Positions 46,642 through 55,030 of a DNA stretch of 64,000 nucleotides are shown here, piece by piece. Both the position numbers and the translations under genes were made by a program. A model generated the notes under the pieces. That model was not told the DNA's origin, did no database searches, and saw only the letters and a list, made by a program, of their open reading frames with translations. Origin of the DNA: Roseofilum reptotaenium CS-1145 (GTDB taxonomy: Bacteria > Cyanobacteriota > Cyanobacteriia > Cyanobacteriales > Desertifilaceae); assembly GCF_028330985.1 (NCBI RefSeq), contig NZ_JAQMUE010000079.1, positions 170,466-234,465 of the forward strand. The letters run 5' to 3'. The stretch's first letter is position 1, and each line of letters opens with the position of its first letter.

Positions 46642-47445
46642 TTACCCTCGATAGCGCACGGGAATGTTCGTCTCTTGCTCGATTTCTTCAGCAAACGCTT
46701 GCAAGACGTCCTGCTCCACACATTTGAAGCGTTTCACCTCATAAGACCGTTCATCATAATGATTTCCCCGGCCATCTAATTGCCGTTTGACCGGTTTTGG
46801 ACGAGACGGAGTATTGAGTTGAATTTCTACGGGAGATAAGGCTTTCATCATCTCGATATACTGATGGCGAGTTTCTGCATCCCAAAGAGTCAAAATCATG
46901 GTTTGTACGCCAATTTCACCGGCATACTGTTGGCGAAAGTCGAGCATTCCTTGCCACATTTGTTCTAAATTCAAGCTGTCTACGGGACGATTGACGCGGT
47001 TGAGAGGTTTAGCAGTAACAGCATCTAGTTTAAGGGAAAGGCGATCGCAATATCGTAAATCTGCTTGTACCTGGCGATCGTCCAACAGCGTACCATTAGT
47101 TAACACCAGCGTCGGTCTTTGGGTCATTTCCTGGATCCCTTGCAAAATTTCCCCTAAATTTAACGCTAATGTCGGTTCACCACTGCCACTGAGCGTCACA
47201 ACATCCACATCCCAAGGTGCAAACTCTTGTAAATCCCCCAAAATCATTTCTGTAGGTACATAAATATCTCGCTTTTGCGTCACAATCTCAATCTCTCCCA
47301 ACTGACAATAGACGCAATTAAATGAACAAACCGAAGTTTGACCAATCGGGTCTATGCCTAGCGATCGCCCATAACGCCAAGAAACCACCGGTCCATACAC
47401 ACTCTTAAATTCCGTCGTTGTCGTTACCATTTCCTTCATCTCCAT
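46642..47445 (-). CDS. Radical SAM protein
   Basis: 267 residues. The iron-sulfur cluster motif CxxxCxxC is C40, C44 and C47 in SVCSFNCVYCQLG, SAM-binding GSGEPTL follows (VVTLSGSGEPTLALNLGEI), and VLTNGTLLDD and LKLDAVTAK continue the barrel. There is no SPASM tail, so it is not a typical RiPP maturase. Members of this group are common, and their substrate is unknown. It is followed by a repeat-bearing intergenic region and the convergent B2-like gene. Confidence 0.88.
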   Translation of the reverse strand: MEMKEMVTTTTEFKSVYGPVVSWRYGRSLGIDPIGQTSVCSFNCVYCQLGEIEIVTQKRDIYVPTEMILGDLQEFAPWDVDVVTLSGSGEPTLALNLGEILQGIQEMTQRPTLVLTNGTLLDDRQVQADLRYCDRLSLKLDAVTAKPLNRVNRPVDSLNLEQMWQGMLDFRQQYAGEIGVQTMILTLWDAETRHQYIEMMKALSPVEIQLNTPSRPKPVKRQLDGRGNHYDERSYEVKRFKCVEQDVLQAFAEEIEQETNIPVRYRG

Positions 47446-47539
47446 CTATGCTCAACAAACACGCTTCCCCCTCTATTGTGACGGAAACCTGAAAAAAGCC
47501 CACTCGATCATTAAAACGCCCCCTGTCCCAGTCAGCTCC

Positions 47540-47555
47540 CTGAGCGGAGTCGAAG
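47540..47555. repeat. Single arm of the palindromic repeat found in the RND gene
   Basis: CTGAGCGGAGTCGAAG, identical to one arm (with one base different) of the 43686-43725 element, flanked by GCTCC and GGAGC. Confidence 0.85.
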
Positions 47556-47575
47556 GGAGCGTCCCCATCTCCCCA

Positions 47576-48382
47576 TCACCGCTCCACCGCAGGAGGAGTA
47601 AACCGAATCTCAATCCGTCTGCGACTGGGATTATCCCCACCATTCGTCGGCGAAAAATTCCCTGAAACCCCATACAATTGAGCCGCAGAATACGCCTTAA
47701 ACTGTAACCCCATCGATCGCAAACGGGGATTACTTTGCAACACCTTCACCACCGCAACCGCACGCATCAACCCTAAATCGGCATTCGATCCCGGATTCAA
47801 CCGAGAAACCGACGCACTTCCTTCCACCACATCCTCTAAAACTCGGTCTAAATTACTCGCACTGCCACTATTTTCTTGACCATCCGTATGACCAATCACC
47901 TCCACCACATAGCCCTGATAATTTTGGGCAAAACTTTCAATTTGCGTTACCAAACCCTCTAAAATGTACTGTTGAAAATCTGGCGCAAGTTCTGCACTAC
48001 CAGACGGAAAACTTCTCGATTGCGACTCCCGTAAAACAATCACCGGAGGCGATTTTAACCGTTCAATTTCCCCTTGCAGTTTTTGCACCACATTTTCCCG
48101 TCGTTGCAATTGATCTTGCAGGTTCGCAACTTGACCTTCTAACCCTTGTACTGCACTGGTTCGGCTATCTAACTCTAACTGCAAATTCGCTAATTGGGAC
48201 TCTAATTCTTGGGAACGGGTAACATTGGCATCAGAAACTGACTTCAGAAAGAATGATTTAATTAACGCTAAGAGCAAAAATAACGTTAAGATCATAAAGG
48301 CATTGGACATCAAATCCGTAAACGCTGTCCAAATTTTCAGATCTTCTTGAGTCGTTATATTGCGATATTTACGACGAGTCAT
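47576..48382 (-). CDS. OmpA-domain motor stator protein, ZorB-like
   Basis: 268 residues. One N-terminal transmembrane helix (LMSNAFMILTLFLLLAL) with an Asp just before it (D23 in AFTDLMSN), equivalent to the proton-coupling Asp of MotB/ZorB. A coiled coil spans about 55-110 (ELESQLANLQLELDSR). The C-terminal OmpA peptidoglycan-binding domain has VIGHTDGQENSG, NADLGLMRAVAVVKVL and NPSRRRIEIRF. It pairs with the MotA/ZorA-like protein encoded just upstream on the same strand (52 bp). It would anchor an ion-driven motor to the cell wall. Confidence 0.88.
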   Translation of the reverse strand: MTRRKYRNITTQEDLKIWTAFTDLMSNAFMILTLFLLLALIKSFFLKSVSDANVTRSQELESQLANLQLELDSRTSAVQGLEGQVANLQDQLQRRENVVQKLQGEIERLKSPPVIVLRESQSRSFPSGSAELAPDFQQYILEGLVTQIESFAQNYQGYVVEVIGHTDGQENSGSASNLDRVLEDVVEGSASVSRLNPGSNADLGLMRAVAVVKVLQSNPRLRSMGLQFKAYSAAQLYGVSGNFSPTNGGDNPSRRRIEIRFTPPAVER

Positions 48383-48434
48383 AATATAGAGCGCTTCGCG
48401 CTGGTAATGGGTACAACCAAATTTATCCTATTGC

Positions 48435-49850
48435 CTATTGCCTATTCCCTGTACTTTCTAAAGCGCGGCGCAGTCTCAGCAGCTCGGTCTGCGTTTCTTT
48501 CATTTGTTGAATATTATCTTGAATCTGTGCTGAAGTCGTCACCTGAGTGCGAAAATTTTCCAATCCTTGTTGAATAACACGAGTCACTTGATTTAAAGCA
48601 ATGACCACTTGTTTCAGTTCCGCTTGCAACTCATCTAAATCTTCCGCTTTCGCAATCGTGCGTCGTTGCAGTTGATCCACTGCTTTTACCGCCATTTCAA
48701 ATCCCTGAGTTCCGGTTTGTAATCGAGCCATCATATTCTGAATAGATTGCTGACTCTGTTGTTGGCTTTCCAGTACTTTTAGGGACGTAGAATAGCTTTG
48801 GCTCATTTGATCGCCAAATTTTGCTAATCGTTTGCTATAACTTTGTAATTCTAAGGCAGCAATTTCAATGGTTTGTACAGAAGTCGTTAAACTGTTAATC
48901 GATTGATCAAAACTGTGCTGAAGCGCTCCTAACGTATTCGTGGCTGCAGTGAGACTTTGAGGGAAAGGACTGTTTTCTAATCGTTGAGCGACGATTAAGA
49001 AGCGATCGGCCGATTGCTTAAATTCTTCGGTACTTTGACTAATGGTTAACGTAGATTCCGTTAAGCGACTATAAACTTTTTCTGCCAGTTCTGTGGCACG
49101 ATGATTTTCAATCGCCAACTCTTCCATTTTTTCTTTGAGGGCTAATTCTACAGAAGCACTCACCATTTGACCAAATCGGTTAAGAAATCCTTCAAAAGAG
49201 TGATTCATTCCTTGAATGATGCGGTCAAATCGGGTATTGTTTTCTAAGGTTTGCAGATAAACATTATCGAGATAGTCTTCAAGGGAATCAACAAATTTGG
49301 TTTTGGCGATCGCGGTATTAAACAGTCCATTGACGACGGTTAAGACGGCGCTAAACAAAATGGAGACTAGGCTAGTAAAAAAGGCAATTCCCATGCCTTG
49401 TAAGGGTTGTTGCAGAGCTTCCAGTAAGCTGTTAATATCAATGGCCGTGGTATTACTGATGGTTTCACTTAAAGCCGTCAGATTTAAGGTGATCCCAATA
49501 AATGTTCCCAGCAAACCAACAGATAATAACAAGTTGGGTAAAATTCGCCCTAAATATTCAATTTGATCGCAGGATAAAAACAGAATTTGCTCTTGACTAT
49601 ATACTTGGTCAATCAGCGCTCCAGTATTGACGTGTTCTAACCGAGCAATCGATTCTGCATACCGTTGTTCTACATATTCAATAATTTCTGGTTTACGGTT
49701 GAGAGGTTGCCAGTGAATCAGTCGCCGAACTTTTTGGGCAAGAACGGTAAGATGGAGATGGAGTGCCATCCTTAAGAGAATTGCACCTAGAGAAGGAAGG
49801 ATCACTAGGGCAATGGTAAAGATGATCAGGTACGGAGGAATCACAGACAT
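48435..49850 (-). CDS. MotA/TolQ/ExbB-family proton-channel protein with long tail, ZorA-like
   Basis: 471 residues. Three transmembrane helices: LIIFTIALVILPSLGAILL, ILPNLLLSVGLLGTFIGITL (second helix motif of the family) and GIAFFTSLVSILFSAVLTVV. Residues about 200-471 are a continuous helical/coiled-coil tail (LQQSFDQSINS-type heptads, ALRRALESTG). ZorA has three helices and a very long cytoplasmic tail; MotA has four. The architecture therefore fits ZorA better than MotA or ExbB, although the tail is shorter than in studied Zorya systems. Its partner is the OmpA-domain gene downstream. Confidence 0.85.
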   Translation of the reverse strand: MSVIPPYLIIFTIALVILPSLGAILLRMALHLHLTVLAQKVRRLIHWQPLNRKPEIIEYVEQRYAESIARLEHVNTGALIDQVYSQEQILFLSCDQIEYLGRILPNLLLSVGLLGTFIGITLNLTALSETISNTTAIDINSLLEALQQPLQGMGIAFFTSLVSILFSAVLTVVNGLFNTAIAKTKFVDSLEDYLDNVYLQTLENNTRFDRIIQGMNHSFEGFLNRFGQMVSASVELALKEKMEELAIENHRATELAEKVYSRLTESTLTISQSTEEFKQSADRFLIVAQRLENSPFPQSLTAATNTLGALQHSFDQSINSLTTSVQTIEIAALELQSYSKRLAKFGDQMSQSYSTSLKVLESQQQSQQSIQNMMARLQTGTQGFEMAVKAVDQLQRRTIAKAEDLDELQAELKQVVIALNQVTRVIQQGLENFRTQVTTSAQIQDNIQQMKETQTELLRLRRALESTGNRQ

Positions 49851-49903
49851 AGTAATGAATAATTCAAAAATATAGTTATTTCAAATGGCAATAACACCTT
49901 ATA

Positions 49904-50140
49904 TTATAATTTTATTACTCTCCAATCTCTTGCTTCAGAAAAAAGACTCAAATGTTTAATGTCTTTAGTGGAAATTACCACATAATGCCCAGGATATTCT
50001 TCTTTTAATATTTTGTAGTGAGCGGCAATAATTAGATCGATATCTAGGGCTTCGCGAGGCGCTGTCGGCTATCCTTGAGACTGAGCCTCTGACCCAATTT
50101 TTACTGCTCTGTATAACAGATCTAAAGCACACTTAAGATA
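49904..50140 (-). pseudogene. PIN-domain toxin remnant, interrupted by a repeat insertion
   Basis: Minus-strand reading KCALDLLYRAVKIGSEAQSQG, then a 24-bp foreign segment with an in-frame TAG, then LDIDLIIAAHYKILKEEYPG, HYVVISTKDIKHLSLFSEA and RDWRVIK, ending at TAA 49904-49906. Removing the 24-bp insert restores QG-LDID in one frame. The C-terminal PIN motif and the later acidic positions are present, but the N-terminal third is missing beyond 50140, where another dispersed repeat begins. It is clearly not a functional toxin. Confidence 0.75.
50049..50072. repeat. 24-bp repeat segment inserted in the PIN remnant
   Basis: The inserted bases read GCTTCGCGAGGCGCTGTCGG then CTAT on the plus strand. 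On the PIN strand they supply eight codons including a TAG stop. The GCTTCGCGAGGC core is palindromic in part. Confidence 0.7.
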
Positions 50141-50147
50141 GAACTAT

Positions 50148-50245
50148 AGCGCGAAGCGCTAGGCAATAGGCAATAGGCTTGCTTTGCAATAGCTTGTATG
50201 GCTTAGGTTCTAAGGCTTCAAGCTGTACCTCATAGAAGAGAGAAA
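50148..50245. repeat. Dispersed repeat, copy 2
   Basis: AGCGCGAAGCGCT followed by GGCAATA units and then CTTCAAGCTGTACC; the same order as the copy at 18689-18779. It abuts the missing 5' part of the PIN remnant. Confidence 0.7.
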
Positions 50246-50269
50246 CGCTATATTTATAAAAACTATCAT

Positions 50270-50521
50270 CTAATTTCCATTATTCTCAGAAAATAGCTTT
50301 TGTCCAACAGGACGATGATTCTTGATGGTTTGATAAACACATCGCCAAAATTCTAAACCTTTCTTAGTTGTTTCCTTTCGACGATTCCGAGCCATCATCG
50401 CTTTAAGACTTTCCATCGCTTTTTGATTTTTGATCATTTGCTCTTCTCGATTCCATTCAGAACCTGAGCTTACATTGCTGATGTACTGTTCTTCTTTTGC
50501 TATTGAATTTAGATTCTCCAT
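50270..50521 (-). CDS. Small protein, possible antitoxin of the broken PIN toxin
   Basis: 83 residues, soluble, charged. The stretch NREEQMIKNQKAMESLKAMM and the end KKGLEFWRCVYQTIKNHRPV resemble short cyanobacterial antitoxin-like proteins found ahead of PIN genes. It is on the same strand and upstream of the PIN remnant (49904-50140), with a dispersed repeat between. Identity as an antitoxin is inferred from position and composition only. Confidence 0.5.
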   Translation of the reverse strand: MENLNSIAKEEQYISNVSSGSEWNREEQMIKNQKAMESLKAMMARNRRKETTKKGLEFWRCVYQTIKNHRPVGQKLFSENNGN

Positions 50522-50651
50522 TGTACCTCTTTCAGTTGACTGAACAGGCGATGCTTATAGTATATAAAAGTATTATCAGGATTAGTGAGTTTAATCCTGA
50601 GATCCTCAAAAAACAACGACGACAACGGGTTTAATCGGGTTCCGATCGCCC

Positions 50652-51926
50652 CTAACAATGCTTATCGAGTTGTTGACGTAAATAAGGCGTATTGTTTAAC
50701 AGATCGCTTTGTTCCAGGGTTTGTTGTTCTTTGGCGGACATCCACTTGAGTTGCACTTCTTGTTGTTCGGCTTCTCGATCGCCTAAAATCAGACAGGCGA
50801 TCGCGCCACTTTTGTCGCCACGAGCTATTTGTTTTTTCAACGCTGCGCCACTCAGGTCTAGTTCCACAGAAAATCCAGCTTCGCGCAACCCCTGAGCCAG
50901 TTTCAAGGATTGGCGCTGGGCTAGTTCTCCCTTAGAAATCAGGTAAAAATCTAGGGTAGATTCTGGAACTTGAGCCAGTTTTTCCACCAAGATCATTAAT
51001 CGCTCTAATCCCATAGCCCAACCGACTGCTGGGGTCTCTTTGCCGCCTAATTCCGTGACCAATCCGTCATAGCGTCCGCCTCCACAAACAGTGGCTTGGG
51101 CCCCTAAATCGTCGGATTGAATCTCAAAGGCGGTATGGGTATAGTAATCGAGTCCTCGGACGAGACGAGGATTAATGTCATAGTCAATGCCTAAATCAGC
51201 CAGTAGGGTTTGCACCTGCCCAAAATGATTGCGGGAGAAGTCCCCCAAATACTCCAATAAACTGGGCGCATCTTGGATAATTTCTTGGGTGCGCTTGTCC
51301 TTACTGTCTAAAATCCGCAGAGGGTTGCGGTTTAAACGATCTTGGGAATCTGCATCCAGCTCTTCTTTATAGGGCGTAAGATAATCAACGAGGGCTTGAC
51401 GATATTGAACGCGGTCTTCCCGGTTGCCGACAGAATTGAGGTCTAATTTGAGGGACTTTAGACCCAAAGATTTAAGGATTTGGGTGGCAATGGCAATTAC
51501 CTCAGCATCTGCCCTCGGATCGGCACTCCCTATTGCCTCCAAACCCAATTGATGAAACTGCCTCTGTCGTCCAGCCTGTGGCCGTTCATACCGGAACATG
51601 GGCCCGATATACCAAAGACGCTGAAGGCCTTTCGAGCTGAGATTATGCTCAATATAGGATCTCACCACTCCTGCCGTATTTTCGGGTCTCAGGGTAATTG
51701 AGCGATCGCCGCGATCCGTAAAGGTATACATTTCCTTGCCTACCACGTCCGTCGCTTCCCCAATTCCCCTGGCAAACAATTCCGTTTGCTCAAAAATAGG
51801 CGTGCGAATCTCCTGATATCTAGCCTGAGCCAGAACTTTCCGGGCGATTGCTTCCACCCACTGCCATCTGGCTACCTCATCCGGCAGAATATCGCGGGTT
51901 CCTCGTATACCTTGCAGTTGTGCCAT
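50652..51926 (-). CDS. hisS: Histidyl-tRNA synthetase
   Basis: 424 residues, class II aminoacyl-tRNA synthetase. Motif 1 region RGTRDILPDE, motif 2 MFRYERPQAGRQRQFHQLG, His-specific LVRGLDYYTHTAFEIQ and motif 3 GGGRYDGLV with GWAMGLERLM. The C-terminal anticodon-binding domain has FYLISKGELAQ and KKQIARGDKSGAIACLILG. It charges tRNA-His. Its ATG overlaps the stop of the upstream hypothetical gene by one base (TAATG), so the three genes pedR-hyp-hisS look like one operon. Confidence 0.96.
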   Translation of the reverse strand: MAQLQGIRGTRDILPDEVARWQWVEAIARKVLAQARYQEIRTPIFEQTELFARGIGEATDVVGKEMYTFTDRGDRSITLRPENTAGVVRSYIEHNLSSKGLQRLWYIGPMFRYERPQAGRQRQFHQLGLEAIGSADPRADAEVIAIATQILKSLGLKSLKLDLNSVGNREDRVQYRQALVDYLTPYKEELDADSQDRLNRNPLRILDSKDKRTQEIIQDAPSLLEYLGDFSRNHFGQVQTLLADLGIDYDINPRLVRGLDYYTHTAFEIQSDDLGAQATVCGGGRYDGLVTELGGKETPAVGWAMGLERLMILVEKLAQVPESTLDFYLISKGELAQRQSLKLAQGLREAGFSVELDLSGAALKKQIARGDKSGAIACLILGDREAEQQEVQLKWMSAKEQQTLEQSDLLNNTPYLRQQLDKHC

Positions 51927-52246
51927 TAGTTTTCGTCAATTGATTTCCAGACACCATAGCGATCGCTATAGTACGCCAAAATTTGATCGATACGGGCCAA
52001 ATCCTCAGCTCCGAGATCTTCCGGGTATTCGAGCCACATACTCCCAACCTGGCTTAAATAATAATTAAACTCCGAGCTAGATTGGGAATACAGCCCCGTA
52101 TTCACACCATCAATTTGACGTAAATGGGCTGCAACTTCACGGTATACCGCTAGGGGCAACTTCGGCCAACTCAGGTTTCTGCGTTTCTGATTTACAGCCG
52201 AATCCAGGATAGATGCAGATTGGGGTTTCATAGGTAAAGATGACAT
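51926..52246 (-). CDS. Hypothetical protein between pedR and hisS
   Basis: 106 residues, soluble. It contains LPLAVYREVAAHLRQIDGV, NYYLSQVGSMWLEYPE and RIDQILAYYSDRYGVW, an acidic helical protein without a motif I know. Its start codon follows the pedR stop without a gap and its stop overlaps the hisS start, a tight operon. I infer cyanobacterial conservation from the pattern but cannot search. Confidence 0.75.
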   Translation of the reverse strand: MSSLPMKPQSASILDSAVNQKRRNLSWPKLPLAVYREVAAHLRQIDGVNTGLYSQSSSEFNYYLSQVGSMWLEYPEDLGAEDLARIDQILAYYSDRYGVWKSIDEN

Positions 52247-52525
52247 TTATACGTCTTCGGATTGTGTCGGATCAGCGGGTAAAATGCAACAATTGACCTC
52301 ATCTATGCATACTTTACCCCATTTCATTGCCCATCGAACTAATTCCACCCGATTATCAGTCTTGGTCTTTTTGAGGATATTGCTAATATGATTATCTACC
52401 GTGCGCTTACTGATTTCGAGTTTTTCGGCAATATCCTGGTTGGCTAATCCCATGGCCACCAGTTCTACCACCTGAATTTCACGGTCGGAGAGGGATATGG
52501 ATTTCATTGGTTCGCTAACAGTCAT
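52247..52525 (-). CDS. pedR: LuxR-type regulator, PedR-like
   Basis: 92 residues consisting of one LuxR-type helix-turn-helix: LSDREIQVVELVAMGLANQD and LEISKRTVDNHISNILKKT. A Cys-bearing tail follows (WGKVCIDEVNCCILP). Synechocystis PedR (Ssl0564) is a small LuxR protein that senses photosynthetic electron transport through a conserved Cys reduced by thioredoxin. The Cys positions and size fit. A role in redox control of transcription is inferred from this family, not shown here. Confidence 0.75.
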   Translation of the reverse strand: MTVSEPMKSISLSDREIQVVELVAMGLANQDIAEKLEISKRTVDNHISNILKKTKTDNRVELVRWAMKWGKVCIDEVNCCILPADPTQSEDV

Positions 52526-52790
52526 AGTGATTATGGATCTCTACTAAGGGAAAGCATATTGGCTTTAGTATATCTACTTAAACTATAACTTAGATTCTAT
52601 CTTTGCTATTGCGATCTTGATTGATGATTAAGCTGAACCATTTTTGATGGTTTGCCCAGCAACAGAAAAATCTTCATCAGTCCGATCGCTAGAACTAGCT
52701 TATGATCCCCGCTAGAGGAAAAATCCTCCTGGTGATAATAACCGGGAATAGTAGTACACTGAGGGTTCTAGGCTTACGGCAAAATTTTCT

Positions 52791-53786
52791 ATGAATACAG
52801 CTCAGGTTCTGTGCTTAGGTGAACTTTTATTCGATTGTCTGGCTGACAAAGCTGGACTTCCCTACGATCAAGTTAAGTCCTGGACTCCATATCCAGGCGG
52901 CGCTCCTGCTAATGTAGCGTGTAGGTTAGTCAAGTTGGGTACGCCATCAGCGTTTATTGGGAGTGTTGGATCGGATGAGGCGGGAGATAGCTTGGTGAAT
53001 TTTCTCCAAGAACAGCAGGTTGATATCCAAGGCATTCAACGACATGCTAGTGCCCCCACCCGACAGGTTTATGTAATTCATTCCTATAATGGCGATCGCT
53101 ATTTTGCGGGCTTTGGAGAGACAGATACAACCGCCTTCGCGGATGCCTATCTTGATGCTGCCCTGCTCCCTATAGATTTATTTAGAGACGCTCAATATCT
53201 AGTCCTGGGAACCCTAGAGCTGGCTTATCCCCAAACCCAGGAAGCGATCCATAAAGCGTTAGAGATTGCTAATCAATATCACCTGAAACTGGTCGTCGAT
53301 GTGAATTGGCGACCAGTTTTTTGGCCCGATCCCGAGCAAGCCAAACCCTTAATTTATGATTTATTAGCTCAAGTAGATTTTGTAAAAGTTAGCGATCGAG
53401 AAGCCGAGTTTTTATTGGATATGACCGATCCATTGGCTATCCGAGACCGATTTCCTGATTTAGAGGGTGTGGTGGTTACCGGGGGAGAAAAACCGATCCA
53501 TTATGCGATCGGAGAAGGAGAAGGAAGTGTACCGGCTTTTGCCGTATCGGTAAAGGATACCATCGGAGTAGGAGATGGATTTGTAGCGGGTTGGATTCAT
53601 CAACTGAATCGATACCAGATTTCCAGCTTACAAGATCCCCAGAAGGTTAAGGAAATTGTGACCTATGCAGCAGCCGTTGGCGCTCTAACTACTGTCGAAC
53701 CTGGAGCGATCGCGCCTGAGCCGACGGCTAAACAGGTACAAACCTTTCTCCAAGAACAGGGGATTACTACGGACTATTTATCTTGA
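52791..53786 (+). CDS. Fructokinase/PfkB-family carbohydrate kinase
   Basis: 331 residues. The N-terminal CLGELLFDCLAD and SWTPYPGGAPANVACRLVKLG are the sugar-binding signature. The catalytic base and phosphate-binding site are in VKDTIGVGDGFVAGWIHQL, and VVDVNWRPVFW and VVTGGEKPIHYAIGEG are typical of fructokinases. It phosphorylates fructose to fructose-6-phosphate in sucrose use. It is transcribed alone; its 3' end overlaps a small gene on the other strand by 13 bp. Confidence 0.9.
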   Translation: MNTAQVLCLGELLFDCLADKAGLPYDQVKSWTPYPGGAPANVACRLVKLGTPSAFIGSVGSDEAGDSLVNFLQEQQVDIQGIQRHASAPTRQVYVIHSYNGDRYFAGFGETDTTAFADAYLDAALLPIDLFRDAQYLVLGTLELAYPQTQEAIHKALEIANQYHLKLVVDVNWRPVFWPDPEQAKPLIYDLLAQVDFVKVSDREAEFLLDMTDPLAIRDRFPDLEGVVVTGGEKPIHYAIGEGEGSVPAFAVSVKDTIGVGDGFVAGWIHQLNRYQISSLQDPQKVKEIVTYAAAVGALTTVEPGAIAPEPTAKQVQTFLQEQGITTDYLS

Positions 53787-53944
53787 GATTCTTCTGTGCG
53801 AATTCTAATCCCTGACTGGAGATATTCGCCGATCGCCTCTCCCAGTTTTTCTTCTGGGGTTTTCTTCTTCTGCGGTTTCTCAACTAAGGTTTCTTGTGTC
53901 CAGAAAAAGACAATGATAGCAAAAAGGGCGATCGGCCAGAACAT
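53774..53944 (-). CDS. Small single-pass membrane protein (56 residues)
   Basis: MFWPIALFAIIVFFW forms one transmembrane helix at the N-terminus, followed by a soluble Lys/Glu-rich tail (EKPQKKKTPEEKLGEAIGE and IRIRTEESQDK). A perfect AGGAGGT ribosome-binding site lies 6 bases upstream of the ATG (53944). The stop is TAG at 53774-53776, inside the 3' end of the fructokinase gene. I infer a short membrane protein; no family is recognised. The strong RBS and clean frame make it a real gene. Confidence 0.75.
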   Translation of the reverse strand: MFWPIALFAIIVFFWTQETLVEKPQKKKTPEEKLGEAIGEYLQSGIRIRTEESQDK

Positions 53945-53969
53945 GGAACTACCTCCTCTTGAGTAGAAA

Positions 53970-53996
53970 AAATCCCATCCTCCTCGGATGGGATTT
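53970..53996 (-). terminator. Rho-independent terminator-like hairpin ahead of the 56-residue gene
   Basis: An 11-bp stem AAATCCCATCC / GGATGGGATTT with a 5-nt loop, followed on the minus strand by a run of T. It lies 26 bp upstream of the small membrane gene, so a minus-strand transcript starting further upstream would have to pass it. On the plus strand the tail is only three T. Confidence 0.75.
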
Positions 53997-54202
53997 CAGA
54001 GCATTAACAAGGGTCTCTATAAGAGATCTCAGAAAAAAGACGGCTATTTTATGCAAAATTGGGGAAATCGTTACAAAACTTATAGGAAAGGGCAATAGGG
54101 AACCTTTCCGTGCCTCCGTCTTCCCCCATGCTCCCCACTACGTTGCAATTCAGGCAAGAGGCGGTATTCTGAATGAGAAGAGCAAGATTGGGAGATCTAA
54201 CA

Positions 54203-54946
54203 ATGAATCGCTTCCTGTGGATGAGTACCATCAGCATTTCTTTACTCTGGACAGTGGGCTGTAGTGGGCCCAAGGTATCCCAAGAGGATGCTGTAATCGA
54301 GTCAGAAGTTGCTATTACTCCTCCTCCTTCTCCCCAGGTTACGCCCAAACAGAAGAGCCAAATCTTAGCCCAAATTCCCCAATTAACCCCTTCAACCTCG
54401 GCTGAGGAACGGTTAGCACAACTCAAAGAAGGACAGCGGGACCCCTTCAGCCCCTTAGACACCCATCCTATTGTGACTCCGGGTCAGATTACCGTAACAC
54501 AAGCTCCACCGACTCCAACCCCACAAGTGACAGTCAAACCCAACCCAGCCCCCTCCCCGGTTCAACCCTTACCCGTTATTCCTTTACCGGCTCCCAACCC
54601 AATTCCATCCCCCCAATTGCCGACGGTACAACCCAATCCCATCGTCCAAGCCATTCCCCAAACGATTGAAGTCGCTCAAGTGCAGCCTATCCCAACTCCG
54701 AGTCCTGTAACACCATCGGGAGCAGAATCTGTAAAAGTAACAGGAGTGGCAGAGCTGCCGGATGGAATGCGGGCAATTCTTAAGGCTCCTGATGAACCGA
54801 CCTCTCGCTATGTGGTGGCTGGAGAATCCTTATCGAATGGCACAATACGAGTGAAACGAATTGAAATTGCCTCTAGTGGTAATCCAATTGTGGTCTTAGA
54901 AGAAAATGGTAAGGAATTTATCAAAACTATCAGCGATCGCCCGTAA
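54203..54946 (+). CDS. Proline-rich lipoprotein
   Basis: 247 residues from ATG 54203 (a longer in-frame start ten codons earlier lacks sense). A lipoprotein signal peptide with the lipobox TVGC places C20 at the acylation site (MNRFLWMSTISISLLWTVGC). The middle (about 100-180) is very Pro-rich with TPTPQ and PNP repeats, probably an extended spacer. The C-terminal 65 residues form a small domain (VTGVAELPDGMRAILKAPDE, VVLEENGKEFIKTI). Likely envelope-associated; function unknown. Confidence 0.8.
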   Translation: MNRFLWMSTISISLLWTVGCSGPKVSQEDAVIESEVAITPPPSPQVTPKQKSQILAQIPQLTPSTSAEERLAQLKEGQRDPFSPLDTHPIVTPGQITVTQAPPTPTPQVTVKPNPAPSPVQPLPVIPLPAPNPIPSPQLPTVQPNPIVQAIPQTIEVAQVQPIPTPSPVTPSGAESVKVTGVAELPDGMRAILKAPDEPTSRYVVAGESLSNGTIRVKRIEIASSGNPIVVLEENGKEFIKTISDRP

Positions 54947-55030
54947 TCACCCAGACTCAAACTCCATAAATATCTAGAATTACCCATTACCTCTAATGTA
55001 ACTCGCGTTTACCCGTTTACTGATCCCCTA

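Noticed and set aside
46642..47445. Radical SAM gene as the missing GrrM maturase
   Set aside because: It has a single CxxxCxxC cluster and no SPASM domain, and is about 11 kb from the precursors.
47576..49850. Complete Zorya defence system
   Set aside because: Only A- and B-like genes are present; neighbours are a radical SAM protein, a PIN remnant and hisS.
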